Source: Pseudomonadota bacterium
GTDB lineage: Bacteria; Pseudomonadota; Gammaproteobacteria; Xanthomonadales; Xanthomonadaceae
DNA: 35,277 nt
Assembly (NCBI GenBank): GCA_023386795.1
Contig: JAEWJB010000165.1
Location: forward strand, 1 to 35,277
Direction: 5' to 3'
Shown here one piece after another: positions 25,277-34,204 of the stretch. The notes below the pieces were generated by a model. That model saw only the letters and a program-made list of their open reading frames with translations. It was not told the DNA's origin and ran no database searches. Position 1 is the first letter of the stretch. Each line of letters opens with the position of its first letter. A program made the position numbers and the translations under genes.

Positions 25277-26464
25277 ATGTCCACCGCCTCGCACTATCCC
25301 CGGATCAAGCAGAGCCTGGTGCTGCTGATGGCCGTGGCCACCGGCCTGGCCGTGGCCAGCAACTACTACGCCCAGCCGCTGTTGCAGACCCTTGCGCAGA
25401 CGTTCGGCGTGGACGCGCGCAGCGCTGGCATGGTGGTCACCGTGGCGCAGCTCTCTTATGCGGCGGGCCTGTTGTTCATCGTGCCGCTGGGCGACCGCCT
25501 GGAACGCCGCGGGCTGATTGTCGGCCTCTACGTGGCCTGTGCCGGCGGCCTGCTGATCAGTGCCTTCTCTTCCACCTTCCCGATGCTGCTGGTCGGTACG
25601 TTGGTCACGGGCCTGTGCTCGGTGTCGGCGCAGGTGCTCGTGCCCTATGCGGCCACGCTGGCCGCGCCGCACGAACGCGGGCGCGTGGTCGGCATGGTGA
25701 TGAGCGGCCTGCTGCTCGGCATCCTGCTGGCGCGCACGATTTCGGGCCTGCTCGCCGGCGCAGGCGGCTGGCACACGGTGTACTGGGCCGCCTCGGCGGC
25801 GATGCTGGTGGTGGCCGGGCTGCTCTATCGCGGGCTGCCGCGTCACGAAGGCGATCCCACGCTGTCCTATCCACGGCTGATCGTCTCGGTGCTCACGCTG
25901 TTGCGCGACGAACCGGTGCTGCGTGGCCGCGCCGTGCTGGGTGGCCTGATCTTCGCCGGCTTCAGTGTGTTCTGGACCACGCTGGCGTTCCTGCTCGCCG
26001 GACCGGACTACGGCTACGGCACCAGCCTGATCGGCCTGTTCGGCCTGATCGGCGCGGCCGGTGCGCTGGCGGCCAACCTCTCCGGCAAGTTGTCCGACCA
26101 CGGCCACGGTACGCTCGCCAGCTGGGGCGGGCTGGCAATGCTGCTGGTGTCCTGGGTGCTGCTGTGGGCCGCGCCGCACTCGCTGTGGCTGCTGGTCGTC
26201 GGCGTGCTGCTGCTCGACGTCGCCGTGCAGGGCGTGCACATCAACAATCAGAGCGTGATCTACCAGCTCGATGCCGCCGCGCGCAATCGCATCACCTCCG
26301 CTTACATGACCTGCTACTTCATCGGCGGCGCGCTCGGCTCCAGTGTCGGCACCGTGGCCTATGCGCGCGCGGGCTGGCACGGCGTGGTGGCGGCCGGCGC
26401 CGTGCTCGCGGTCGCTGCCCTGGCGTGGATGGGCGTGGCCACGCGCGCGCGCGCCGCGCGCTGA
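25277..26464 (+). CDS. MFS family efflux transporter
   Basis: This 395-residue protein has 12 predicted membrane helices. The loop between helices 2 and 3 has GDRLERRGLIV, the MFS motif A pattern. The N-terminus (SLVLLMAVATGLAVASNYYAQP-like) resembles the YgaY/sugar-efflux type of drug:proton antiporter. Substrate is unknown. The ATG at 25277 starts a normal first helix; the frame is open upstream to 25178 but that part is not membrane-like. It is divergent from the LplT-PlsC fusion, with which it may share a regulatory region. It lies 144 bases upstream of a small double-glycine peptide gene, but that neighbour would need a different exporter type. Confidence 0.9.
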   Translation: MSTASHYPRIKQSLVLLMAVATGLAVASNYYAQPLLQTLAQTFGVDARSAGMVVTVAQLSYAAGLLFIVPLGDRLERRGLIVGLYVACAGGLLISAFSSTFPMLLVGTLVTGLCSVSAQVLVPYAATLAAPHERGRVVGMVMSGLLLGILLARTISGLLAGAGGWHTVYWAASAAMLVVAGLLYRGLPRHEGDPTLSYPRLIVSVLTLLRDEPVLRGRAVLGGLIFAGFSVFWTTLAFLLAGPDYGYGTSLIGLFGLIGAAGALAANLSGKLSDHGHGTLASWGGLAMLLVSWVLLWAAPHSLWLLVVGVLLLDVAVQGVHINNQSVIYQLDAAARNRITSAYMTCYFIGGALGSSVGTVAYARAGWHGVVAAGAVLAVAALAWMGVATRARAAR

Positions 26465-26504
26465 GGTCAGCGGAACGCGACATTTCCTGAGAGGTCAGCC
26501 CAGG

Positions 26505-26534
26505 TCTACATCATCGGGGTTCGTGGGATATATC
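26505..26534 (+). promoter_or_regulatory. Candidate promoter of the 43-aa peptide gene
   Basis: TCTACA (26505-26510) and TATATC (26529-26534) are separated by 18 bases, and each matches 4 of 6 consensus positions. This is an AT-richer patch than the flanks. A 7-bp hairpin (26572-26578 with 26585-26591) follows shortly before the ribosome site, so translation could be controlled as well. Confidence 0.35.
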
Positions 26535-26608
26535 ACATGGGTCGAAGTTAGCGCTTCTGACACCTTGTGCCTCGCCGCAATTTCGCGGCGATCCACAAGG
26601 AAGCGACC

Positions 26609-26740
26609 ATGCGTGAACTCACCCCGCAGGAAATCGGACAGGTAGACGGCGGCTACGTCGAACAATGCCGCGTGCCCTTCAGCTGGAGCGTTCGCTACGC
26701 GATCGACACCTGGTTCCGTTCGTGGGAACGCGATTTCTGA
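26609..26740 (+). CDS. Small peptide with double-glycine leader, bacteriocin-like
   Basis: This is a 43-codon gene. The first 15 residues, MRELTPQEIGQVDGG, follow the double-glycine leader pattern: an acidic/hydrophobic helix with L4, I9 and V12 spaced before GG. Cleavage after G15 would give a 28-residue core, starting YVEQC, with one Cys, three Trp and alternating charged and aromatic residues ending in ERDF. Leaders of this kind are cut and exported by C39-peptidase ABC transporters. AAGGAAG lies 6 bases before the ATG. No transporter, immunity or modification gene is nearby, so it is an orphan. Bacteriocin, signal peptide or other use cannot be decided. It is followed by a hairpin. Confidence 0.75.
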   Translation: MRELTPQEIGQVDGGYVEQCRVPFSWSVRYAIDTWFRSWERDF

Positions 26741-26747
26741 TCGCGGC

Positions 26748-26780
26748 CGGAGCGCCTCGCCCTGGGGCGCTCCGCTTGTT
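26748..26780 (+). terminator. Hairpin between peptide gene and murJ
   Basis: A 9-bp perfect stem, CGGAGCGCC with GGCGCTCCG (26748-26756 / 26766-26774), is followed by CTTGTT. It starts 8 bases after the peptide stop and ends just before the murJ start, so murJ would need its own signal beyond or read-through. Confidence 0.6.
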
Positions 26781-26783
26781 CCG

Positions 26784-28379
26784 ATGCCATCCACATCTCC
26801 CCGCGCGCTGATCCGGCGCGCCTCGTCGTTTGGTGGGCTCACCCTGTTGTCGCGTTGCACGGGCCTGCTGCGCGACCTGGCCATGGCCAGCGCGTTCGGC
26901 GCGGGTGCGGCCTCGGATGCCTTCGTGCTGGCCTTCCGCATTCCCAACGCGCTACGCCGCCTGTTCGCCGAAGGCGCGCTGTCGGCCGCCTTCGTGCCCC
27001 TGCTGGTGCGGGAAACGCAGGCCGGGCCCTCGGCGCTGGCCGGGCTTGTCGCCCGCCTCGCCGGCACGCTGGCCGTGGTGGTCACCTGTGTCGCGGCGTT
27101 GGGCATGGGGCTGGCCCTGCCGCTGGTGCTGCTCTTCGCGCCAGGGGTCGCCGACGAGGCCGAAGGCGCCGTATTGCTGGTGCCGCTGTTGCGCATCCTG
27201 TTTCCCTTCCTGGCCTGCGTGTCCCTGGCCGCGTTGGCCGGCGCGGTGTTGATGAGCCAAGGCCACTTCGCGCGCTGGGCGCTGGCCCCGGCCCTGTTGA
27301 ACCTCGCCATGGCGGCCGGTGCGTGGGCGTGGGCGCCGCATTGGAAAACGCCGATCTTCGCCCTTGCCTGGTCGGTGGTCGTCGGCGGGCTGCTGCAACT
27401 GCTGTGGTGCTGGCGGGGCGTGGCCAGGCTCGGGTTGATGCGACGGCCGCGATGGGGTGCGGACGACCCGCGCGTGCGCGAGGCCGCGCGGCGCATGTTG
27501 CCCACCCTGGCAGGCGCTTCCGTGGCACAGGTGAACCTGCTGTTCGCCAGCGCCGCCGCCTCGCTGCTGGCCACCGGCTCGCAGACCTGGCTGTTCCAGG
27601 CCGACCGCTTCCTGGAGCTGCCATTGGCGCTGTTCGGTGCATCGATGGGCATCGTCCTGCTGCCCACGTTATCGCGCGAGTTTGCCGGGCAGGGCGAACG
27701 CGCCCGCCAGACACTGGCGTGGGCACTGCGCTGGGTGACATGGCCCAGCCTGCCGGCCACCGTTGCGCTGGTCATGCTGGCCGAACCGCTGATGCTGACG
27801 TTCTTCCAGTACGGCCACTACCGGGTGGAGGACGCCCGCCTGTCGGCGCGCGCGCTGGCCTGCATGAGCCTGGGCCTGCCCGCGCTGGCGGCGCTCAAGG
27901 TGATGCTGCCGGCGTGCTACGCCCGCGGCGATCTCGCGCTGCCGCTGCGCGCGGCGATCATCGCGCTGGCCTGCAACATCGGCGTGGCGTTGCTGCTGTT
28001 TGCCGGGGCGAGGCTGGCGGCGGGCGAGGACGCGCCGGCTGACTGGCTGGCGCAACCGGGGCTGCACGCGCTACTGGCGTTGGCCAGTGCCATCGCCAAC
28101 GGTTGCAACGCATGGGTGCTGTGGCGCGGCCTGCATCGCGCGGGACTGGTACATATGCGCTGGGCCGCCTGGCCAGCGGCCATGCAGGTCGCGGTGGCCT
28201 GCGCCCTGATGGCGATGGTGCTAAGCGTGCTGCGCGGGCACATGGATTTCGAACAGTCGAACGTCATCCAACGCATCTTGCTGCTCGGCCTGTTGGTCAC
28301 CGCGGGCGGCGTGACGTTCGCTGCCGCGTGGTATGGGGCGGGTGGTCGCTTATCCCGCCTTCGGTCGATCGAGGGCTGA
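26784..28379 (+). CDS. murJ: Lipid II flippase MurJ (MviN)
   Basis: MurJ moves lipid II across the inner membrane for peptidoglycan synthesis. The 531-residue protein has 13-14 membrane helices. The N-terminal LLSRCTGLLRDLAMASAFGAG and FRIPNALRRLFAEGALSAAFVP segments are diagnostic and contain the Arg residues that line the substrate cavity in the family. The ATG has no clear Shine-Dalgarno sequence, but the start matches family N-termini. In many relatives murJ precedes ribF and ileS; here the next gene is convergent, and the two coding regions overlap by 30 bases at their ends. Confidence 0.95.
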   Translation: MPSTSPRALIRRASSFGGLTLLSRCTGLLRDLAMASAFGAGAASDAFVLAFRIPNALRRLFAEGALSAAFVPLLVRETQAGPSALAGLVARLAGTLAVVVTCVAALGMGLALPLVLLFAPGVADEAEGAVLLVPLLRILFPFLACVSLAALAGAVLMSQGHFARWALAPALLNLAMAAGAWAWAPHWKTPIFALAWSVVVGGLLQLLWCWRGVARLGLMRRPRWGADDPRVREAARRMLPTLAGASVAQVNLLFASAAASLLATGSQTWLFQADRFLELPLALFGASMGIVLLPTLSREFAGQGERARQTLAWALRWVTWPSLPATVALVMLAEPLMLTFFQYGHYRVEDARLSARALACMSLGLPALAALKVMLPACYARGDLALPLRAAIIALACNIGVALLLFAGARLAAGEDAPADWLAQPGLHALLALASAIANGCNAWVLWRGLHRAGLVHMRWAAWPAAMQVAVACALMAMVLSVLRGHMDFEQSNVIQRILLLGLLVTAGGVTFAAAWYGAGGRLSRLRSIEG

Positions 28380-30593
28380 GGCGGCGTCATCGACCGCGCC
28401 CGCCTGCGCGGCGGAACCCGGCTGCGACACGACTTCCTGGGCGGCGGCGCGCAGCCGCGGCAGCAGCCGCAGTACCAGTGCCAACTGCGTGTGCAGCAGG
28501 CGCTGCTTGGGCAGTGCATCGGCGGCGTAGTCATCCAGCGCCTCGGCCATGGCGGCCTCCACGCTCTCGTCCATCGCCGGCAGCGGCTCGCGTCGCGCCA
28601 GGTGGTCGGCGATGTCGCCGAGGGCGCGCTGCAAGTAGTCGCCGGCTTCGCGCGTCTGCGCGTCGAGATCGAGCTTCTCGCGGTGCGCGCCCAGCGCCGA
28701 GAGGTAGCCGAGCAGCACGTTGGAGAGGGCCAGGAAACGAAACCCCGCATCGAGGTTGCGGCGCACATAGCCCGGCTCGCGCAACATGTTCGAAAGCGCC
28801 ACCGACAGCGCGGCGTCGGCGTTGTGCATGTCGCGGCGCGCGATGCGATAGTTGAGGTCGTCGCGCTGGCCTTCCGCATACTGGCCCAGCACTTCACGCA
28901 GGTAACGCGAGCCGCTGGACATCACGTTGGCGATGACCTGGTGCAGGCGCCGCCCTTGCCAATCCGGCAGGATCAGGAACGAAGCCAGTGCGGCGATCAG
29001 GCAGCCCACCAGCGTATCCACCAGCCGTGGCCACAGCAGCACGAAGCCATCGCCCAGCAGGTTGAAGCACAGCAGCGCCATCACCGTGATTGCCGCGGTG
29101 GCGAGCAGGTAACGGTCGGTACGGGTGACGAAGAACAGCAGCGCGGCCAGCAACGCCAGCAGCAGCTGCATCTCCACCCCGGTGAACAGCTGCATCAATG
29201 CCCAGGTGGCGCCCAGGCCCACCAGCGTGCCTGCAATGCGCTGCACCAGCCGCAGCCGCGTAGCGCCGTAATTTGGCCGGCAGACGAACGCGGTGGTGAG
29301 CAGGATCCAGTACCCGTTGTGCGCATGCATCAGCTTCATCACCGCATAGCCGGCCAGCAGCGCCACGGCCATGCGCACGCCATGGCGGAAAAGCACCGAC
29401 CCGGGCGTGAGCTGCGCCAGCAGGCGCTGGCCCATCTCGCGCAGCGTATGCGGCGAGGAATCGCGCAGGCGGGTGTCGATGCCGTCCAGTGGCGTGTCCG
29501 ACAGCGAGGATTCGGACAGGCGCCGCTCGATGCCCTGCAGGTTGCTTGCCAGCAGCTCCAGCGAGCCGAGCAGCCGTGCCTGCGCCGGATCGGCGCGTGC
29601 GTGCAGGAAGTCGAGCGACTGGCGCAGGTCATCGGTGGCCTGGCGGCTGCTGTCGGCATACACGAACGGCTGGCGCAACCGCAGTGCCTGGCCCAGCGCA
29701 ACGCAGGCCGCACCCTGCAGGGCGAGCAGGCGGCGGCAGCGATAGAGCACGTCGCTGTGGAAAAACGCTTCGGTCAGCGCGTCGTACGGATAGTGCGAGG
29801 AACTGGCGCGTTCGTGGAAATCCTGGGCCAGGTAGTACAGGCGGAAGTACAGGCCCGATTGCACGCCCGGCCGACCCGAGCGGCCGAAGCGGCTGAGGAT
29901 CGCCCCCTTCGCCGCGTTCAGTGCCGCCACCACCTGCGCATTCTGTTCGGCCAGCGCCAGCCGCCTTGCGTGCAGGTCCTCGCCGCGCACGGGCTCGAAC
30001 AGGTCGGCCTTGCGCCGCAGATACTCACCCAGCACCTCGAACAGCTGCGCCAGCCGCTCGCGCACCGGCCGGTTGGCGACCAGCGCCGACCACACGATGG
30101 ACAGCAGCCCGTACCAGGCCGCACCGATGAGCAGCAGCACGCTGCCGTGCCAGGCATCGGCCGGTTGGCCACCGACCGCATGGTGCTGGTCCAGCCCGAT
30201 CATGGTGTAGATCGCCAGTGCCACGGTCGCCTGCGCGATGGAGGCGTAGCGCTCGCCGAGGGCGCCCAGCAGCGTCAGTGCGAAGGTGGATAGCGCCAGC
30301 CCGGCCACGAAGGCCCACGGGTGCGGGAACAGCCATACCACCGCGGCCGAGGACAACGCAAAGCACAGCAGCGACAGCACTACCGACTTCGTGCGGCCGA
30401 GCCAGTTGTCGTCGGTCTCGGCAATGGCGCTGGCGATGATGCCCAGGAAGATCGCCGGCAGCGCGGCAAGCTGGCCGCCATACCAGCAGCCACCCATCGC
30501 CACGCCCAGCGCGATCAGTACCCGCAGCCCGTAGCTGGCTTTCTCATGGGCCCACAGGCGGCCCAGGCGGGATTCGATCGACGGTTTCGGCAC
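28350..30593 (-). CDS. YccS-type FUSC family inner-membrane protein
   Basis: This 747-residue protein has two hydrophobic blocks (about 20-165 and 395-530), each followed by a long cytoplasmic helical region. This is the layout of YccS/YhfK and of aromatic-acid exporters such as AaeB (FUSC family). ETDDNWLGR (59-67) and RPNYGATRLRLVQRIAGT (about 438-455) are characteristic of YccS. The function in bacteria is unsettled; transport is inferred. The start is GTG with no clear ribosome site, 77 bases beyond the purD stop on the same strand. The 3' end overlaps murJ. Confidence 0.88.
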   Translation of the reverse strand: MPKPSIESRLGRLWAHEKASYGLRVLIALGVAMGGCWYGGQLAALPAIFLGIIASAIAETDDNWLGRTKSVVLSLLCFALSSAAVVWLFPHPWAFVAGLALSTFALTLLGALGERYASIAQATVALAIYTMIGLDQHHAVGGQPADAWHGSVLLLIGAAWYGLLSIVWSALVANRPVRERLAQLFEVLGEYLRRKADLFEPVRGEDLHARRLALAEQNAQVVAALNAAKGAILSRFGRSGRPGVQSGLYFRLYYLAQDFHERASSSHYPYDALTEAFFHSDVLYRCRRLLALQGAACVALGQALRLRQPFVYADSSRQATDDLRQSLDFLHARADPAQARLLGSLELLASNLQGIERRLSESSLSDTPLDGIDTRLRDSSPHTLREMGQRLLAQLTPGSVLFRHGVRMAVALLAGYAVMKLMHAHNGYWILLTTAFVCRPNYGATRLRLVQRIAGTLVGLGATWALMQLFTGVEMQLLLALLAALLFFVTRTDRYLLATAAITVMALLCFNLLGDGFVLLWPRLVDTLVGCLIAALASFLILPDWQGRRLHQVIANVMSSGSRYLREVLGQYAEGQRDDLNYRIARRDMHNADAALSVALSNMLREPGYVRRNLDAGFRFLALSNVLLGYLSALGAHREKLDLDAQTREAGDYLQRALGDIADHLARREPLPAMDESVEAAMAEALDDYAADALPKQRLLHTQLALVLRLLPRLRAAAQEVVSQPGSAAQAGAVDDAASALDRPKAG

Positions 30594-30670
30594 GACGGCT
30601 CACGCAGACGGGGTCATGGCCATTATGGGCGCGCCGCCGTGATCGTGGCGGCCAAAAGTGTCCGAAGCGC

Positions 30671-31960
30671 TCAGCGCCCCTCTTCGCGCGTGATCGCCCG
30701 CCAGCCGATGTCGCGGCGGTGGAACTCGTGCGTCCAGTGGATGCGGTCCACCGCGCGGTACGCGCGCTGCTGCGCGTCGCGCACGCTGTCGCCCAGCGCG
30801 GCCACGCACAGCACGCGACCGCCGGCACTGAGCACGTGCCCGTGCGCATCGAGTGCGGTGCCGGCATGGAACACCTTGGCATCGTCCGGCACGGCCTCCA
30901 GGCCTTCGATGACTTCGCCGCTGACGGGTGTCTCCGGATAGGGGCGCGAGGCCATCACCACGCCCAGCGAGGGGCGCGGGTCCCACTGCGCCTGCACGGT
31001 ATCCAGGCGCTCGTCGATGGCCGCCTCGACCAGGTCCAGCAGGTCCGACTGCAGGCGCAGCATCACTGGCTGGGTTTCCGGGTCGCCGAAGCGCACGTTG
31101 AACTCGATCACTTTCGGCGCGCCGCCGGCATCGATCATCAGGCCGGCATAGAGGAAGCCGGTGAACGGAATGCCGTCGGCGGCCATGCCGCGCACGGTGG
31201 GCTCGACCACCTCGCGCATCACCCGCGCATGCACTTCGGCGGTGACCACCGGGGCGGGCGAGTAGGCGCCCATGCCGCCGGTATTCGGGCCGGTATCACC
31301 GTCGCCCACGCGCTTGTGGTCCTGGCTGGTGGCCATCGGCAGGGCGGTGACGCCGTCGACCATCGAGATGAAGCTGGCTTCTTCGCCGTCGAGGAACTCC
31401 TCGATCACCACGCGGGCACCGGCATCGCCGAACGCATTGCCGGAGAGCATGTCGCGCACCGCGGACTCGGCCTCGTCCAGGGTCATCGCCACGATCACGC
31501 CCTTGCCGGCGGCCAAGCCGTCGGCCTTGACCACGATCGGCGCGCCTTTCTCGCGCACGTAGGCCAGCGCTGCGCCCACTTCGTGGTGCACGGCGTAGAA
31601 GGCGGTGGGGATGCCGTGGCGGGCGAGGAAGTCCTTGGCGTAGGCCTTGCTGCCTTCCAGCTGCGCGGCGGCGGCGGTGGGCCCGAAGATGCGCAGGCCT
31701 GCGGCGCGGAAGCGATCGACCACGCCGGACACCAGCGGCACTTCCGGTCCGACCACGGTCAACGCGACGGCTTCGTCCTGTGCGATCTGCAACAGGCGGT
31801 CGAGGTCGCTCACCTTGGCCACGACGTTGCGGCATTTGTCCTCGATGGCGGTGCCGGCGTTGCCTGGTGCGACCAGCACCTCGGATACGCGCGGGGACTG
31901 GGCCAGCTTCCAGGCCAGCGCGTGCTCGCGGCCACCGGAACCAATGACGAGGATCTTCAT
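30671..31960 (-). CDS. purD: Phosphoribosylamine-glycine ligase PurD
   Basis: PurD joins glycine to phosphoribosylamine with ATP, the second step of purine synthesis. The 429-residue protein begins with GSGGREHA (7-14) and GNAGTA (33-38). Its ATP-grasp core includes KADGLAAGKGVIVA, EEFLDGEEASF and FNVRFGDPETQ. Length is normal. AGGAG stands 10 bases before the ATG. It is the last gene of the fis-purH-GNAT-purD run, 30 bases after the acetyltransferase gene. Confidence 0.97.
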   Translation of the reverse strand: MKILVIGSGGREHALAWKLAQSPRVSEVLVAPGNAGTAIEDKCRNVVAKVSDLDRLLQIAQDEAVALTVVGPEVPLVSGVVDRFRAAGLRIFGPTAAAAQLEGSKAYAKDFLARHGIPTAFYAVHHEVGAALAYVREKGAPIVVKADGLAAGKGVIVAMTLDEAESAVRDMLSGNAFGDAGARVVIEEFLDGEEASFISMVDGVTALPMATSQDHKRVGDGDTGPNTGGMGAYSPAPVVTAEVHARVMREVVEPTVRGMAADGIPFTGFLYAGLMIDAGGAPKVIEFNVRFGDPETQPVMLRLQSDLLDLVEAAIDERLDTVQAQWDPRPSLGVVMASRPYPETPVSGEVIEGLEAVPDDAKVFHAGTALDAHGHVLSAGGRVLCVAALGDSVRDAQQRAYRAVDRIHWTHEFHRRDIGWRAITREEGR

Positions 31961-31990
31961 GCGGTCAGGACTCCTGCGCGGCCGCCAGGC

Positions 31991-32491
31991 CTACGCGATG
32001 AAAAAAGCAGGGGGATAATCGACCCGGGCCTGCGGCACGTCGCCGTCGCCGATCAGCAGGGCCTGGAAGTGTTCGGCCGGCGCGCCTTCGAAGCGAAGCG
32101 AGGCGACCGGCCGGAAACCGAAGCGTGCGTACCAGCCGGGATCGCCCAGCACCACGCAGCCGCGCGCGCCCAGCGCCGGCAGTTCGGCCAGCGCCGCGCG
32201 CACCAGTGCGCTGCCGACGCCACGGCCCTGGTCGGTGGGGTTCACCGCGACCGGGCCAAGCCCGAACCAGCCTTTGCTGCCGTCGTCGAGCACCACCGGC
32301 GAGATGGCCACGTGGCCGGCGATGCGGCCATCGACATCGGCCACGCGTGCCACCGCCAGCGCACCGGCGGCGCGCAGCGCGGCGACGATGCGCGCCTCGT
32401 TCCCACCGGCATGTTCGGCACGGGCGAACGCGGCATCGATCACGCGGGCAATCGCTTCATGGTCGGCGGACGTTTCTTCGCGTATCCACAT
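31991..32491 (-). CDS. GNAT family N-acetyltransferase (YhbS-like)
   Basis: This 166-residue protein transfers an acetyl group from acetyl-CoA to an unknown acceptor. The CoA-binding motif QGRGVGSAL is at 88-96, preceded by the VAVNP strand. GDPGWYARFGF (116-126) places it in the YhbS-like group. ATG at 32491 was chosen because it starts the first GNAT strand and has GAGG upstream; the frame stays open much further, but in antisense overlap with purH codons. It sits between purH (29-base gap) and purD (30-base gap), so it is probably co-expressed with purine genes. Confidence 0.9.
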   Translation of the reverse strand: MWIREETSADHEAIARVIDAAFARAEHAGGNEARIVAALRAAGALAVARVADVDGRIAGHVAISPVVLDDGSKGWFGLGPVAVNPTDQGRGVGSALVRAALAELPALGARGCVVLGDPGWYARFGFRPVASLRFEGAPAEHFQALLIGDGDVPQARVDYPPAFFIA

Positions 32492-32520
32492 GGCGCGCCT
32501 CGCGTGTTCGGGTGTTGCGG

Positions 32521-34104
32521 TCAGTGGCGGAAGTGGCGCACGCCGGTGAACACCATCGCCAGGCCGTGCTCGTCGGCGGCGGCGATCACCTCGGCGTCGC
32601 GCATCGAACCGCCCGGTTGGATCACCGCGGCAATGCCCGCCTCGGCGGCGGCGTCGATGCCGTCGCGGAACGGGAAGAACGCATCGGAGGCCATCACGGA
32701 GCCCGGCACCACCAGGTGCGCGTCGGCGGCCTTGATGCCGGCGATGCGCGCCGAGTACACGCGGCTCATCTGTCCGGCGCCCACGCCGATGGTGCGGTTG
32801 TCCTTCGCGTAGACGATCGCGTTGGACTTGACGTACTTGGCCACGCGCCAGGCGAACAGCAGGTCGCGCAACTGCGCCTCGGTCGGGGCCACCTTCGTGA
32901 CCACCTTCAGTTCCTGCGCGGTCATGCCGCGGTTGTCCGAGGACTGCAGCAGCAGGCCCGAGCCGATGCGCTTGCTGTCGTAGTTGTTCAGGCCCTCGCC
33001 GTGCGGGATCTGCAGCACGCGCACGTTGGCCTTCTTGGTGGCGTAGTCCAGCGCGCCGGGCTCGTAATCGGGGGCGATCAACACCTCGACGAACTGGCGG
33101 TCCAGGATCGCCTTGGCGGTGGCCGCATCCAGCGTGCGGTTGAAGGCGATGATGCCGCCGAAGGCACTGGTCGGGTCGGTGGCATAGGCCAGCTCGTAGG
33201 CATCGCCGCAGGCCACGCCCACCGCCACGCCGCACGGGTTGGCGTGCTTGACGATGACGCAGGCCGGCGCATCGAACTGGCGCACGCATTCCCACGCCGC
33301 ATCGGCATCGGCCAGGTTGTTGTAGCTCAGCTCCTTGCCCTGCAACTGGCGGAACGTGGCCAGCGTGCCCGGCACCGGGTACAGGTCGCGGTAGAACGCG
33401 CCGCTCTGGTGCGGGTTTTCACCGTAACGCAGGTCCATCACCTTCACGAAGGTGGAATTCATCTGCGCCGGGTACTCGGTGCGCTGCGGCACGACCTGCG
33501 TGGCATCGGCCACGGCCGAGAGATAGTTGCTGATCGCCGCGTCGTACTGCGCCACACGGTTGAACGCTGCCACCGACAGCGCGAAGCGTTGCGCGGCCGA
33601 AAGTTGGCCGTTGTGGGCTTCCAGTTCCGCCAGCAGGCCGGCGTACTGCGACGGATCGGTCGCCACCGCGACGCGGGCGAAGTTCTTTGCCGCCGAGCGC
33701 AACATCGCCGGGCCGCCGATATCGATGTTCTCCACGGCGTCGGCCAGGGTGCAATCGGCCTTGGCGGTGACCGACTCGAACGGATACAGGTTCAGCACCA
33801 GCAGGTCGATCGGCGCGATGCCATGTTCGGCCATCACGGCGTCATCGGTGCCGGCGCGGCCGAGCAGGCCGCCGTGCACCGTCGGGTGCAGGGTCTTGAC
33901 GCGCCCATCCATCATTTCCGGGAAGCCGGTGACGTCGGAGACGTCCTTCACCGGCAGGCCGGCCTCGCGGATGGCCTTGGCGGTGCCGCCGGTGGACAAC
34001 AGTTCGACGCCGCGCGCGGCGAGGGCACGGGCCAGGTCGACCAGGCCGGTTTTGTCGGAAACGGAAAGCAGGGCCCGGCGGACGGGCAGCAGATCGGAAG
34101 ACAT
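32521..34104 (-). CDS. purH: Bifunctional AICAR transformylase / IMP cyclohydrolase PurH
   Basis: PurH catalyses the last two steps of IMP synthesis. The N-terminal IMP cyclohydrolase (MGS-like) domain has SVSDKTG (14-20), STGGTA (37-42) and DGRVKTLHP (66-74). The C-terminal transformylase has the catalytic KHANPCG (286-292). Total length of 527 residues is standard. A likely -10 box (TACAAT on the minus strand, 34142-34137) lies 33 bases before the ATG, so purH may have its own promoter in addition to read-through from fis. Confidence 0.97.
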   Translation of the reverse strand: MSSDLLPVRRALLSVSDKTGLVDLARALAARGVELLSTGGTAKAIREAGLPVKDVSDVTGFPEMMDGRVKTLHPTVHGGLLGRAGTDDAVMAEHGIAPIDLLVLNLYPFESVTAKADCTLADAVENIDIGGPAMLRSAAKNFARVAVATDPSQYAGLLAELEAHNGQLSAAQRFALSVAAFNRVAQYDAAISNYLSAVADATQVVPQRTEYPAQMNSTFVKVMDLRYGENPHQSGAFYRDLYPVPGTLATFRQLQGKELSYNNLADADAAWECVRQFDAPACVIVKHANPCGVAVGVACGDAYELAYATDPTSAFGGIIAFNRTLDAATAKAILDRQFVEVLIAPDYEPGALDYATKKANVRVLQIPHGEGLNNYDSKRIGSGLLLQSSDNRGMTAQELKVVTKVAPTEAQLRDLLFAWRVAKYVKSNAIVYAKDNRTIGVGAGQMSRVYSARIAGIKAADAHLVVPGSVMASDAFFPFRDGIDAAAEAGIAAVIQPGGSMRDAEVIAAADEHGLAMVFTGVRHFRH

Positions 34105-34136
34105 GGAAGCGCAGTGGGGAGGCGGAGCGGGCCGGT

Positions 34137-34142
34137 ATTGTA
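34137..34142 (-). promoter_or_regulatory. Candidate -10 box for purH
   Basis: Minus-strand TACAAT matches 5 of 6 consensus bases and lies in the 100-base fis-purH gap. The -35 position (GAACGC region) is poor. Confidence 0.45.
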
Positions 34143-34204
34143 AACGGCCTGCCTCCCGGGCGTTCCCCGCGACCGCCGGGGGCGTGCCGCAGGCGGGTGG
34201 TCGC

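Noticed and set aside
25121..26380. 420-codon N-terminal extension of the LplT-PlsC fusion
   Set aside because: It runs antisense through the MFS exporter gene; the start at 25120 has a good ribosome site and begins the first transmembrane helix.
26463..26499. Direct repeat GAGGTCAGC, two copies 28 bases apart
   Set aside because: Only nine bases long with two copies; could be chance and no function is suggested by its position after the MFS stop.
28491..30293. 600-codon open frame opposite the YccS-type gene
   Set aside because: Antisense shadow with a Gln/His/Arg-rich product; the minus-strand gene has clear family motifs.
30719..32812. 697-codon open frame on the plus strand opposite purD, GNAT and purH
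   Set aside because: The frame mirrors well-recognised purine genes; the translated product has no domain and the composition of an antisense frame.
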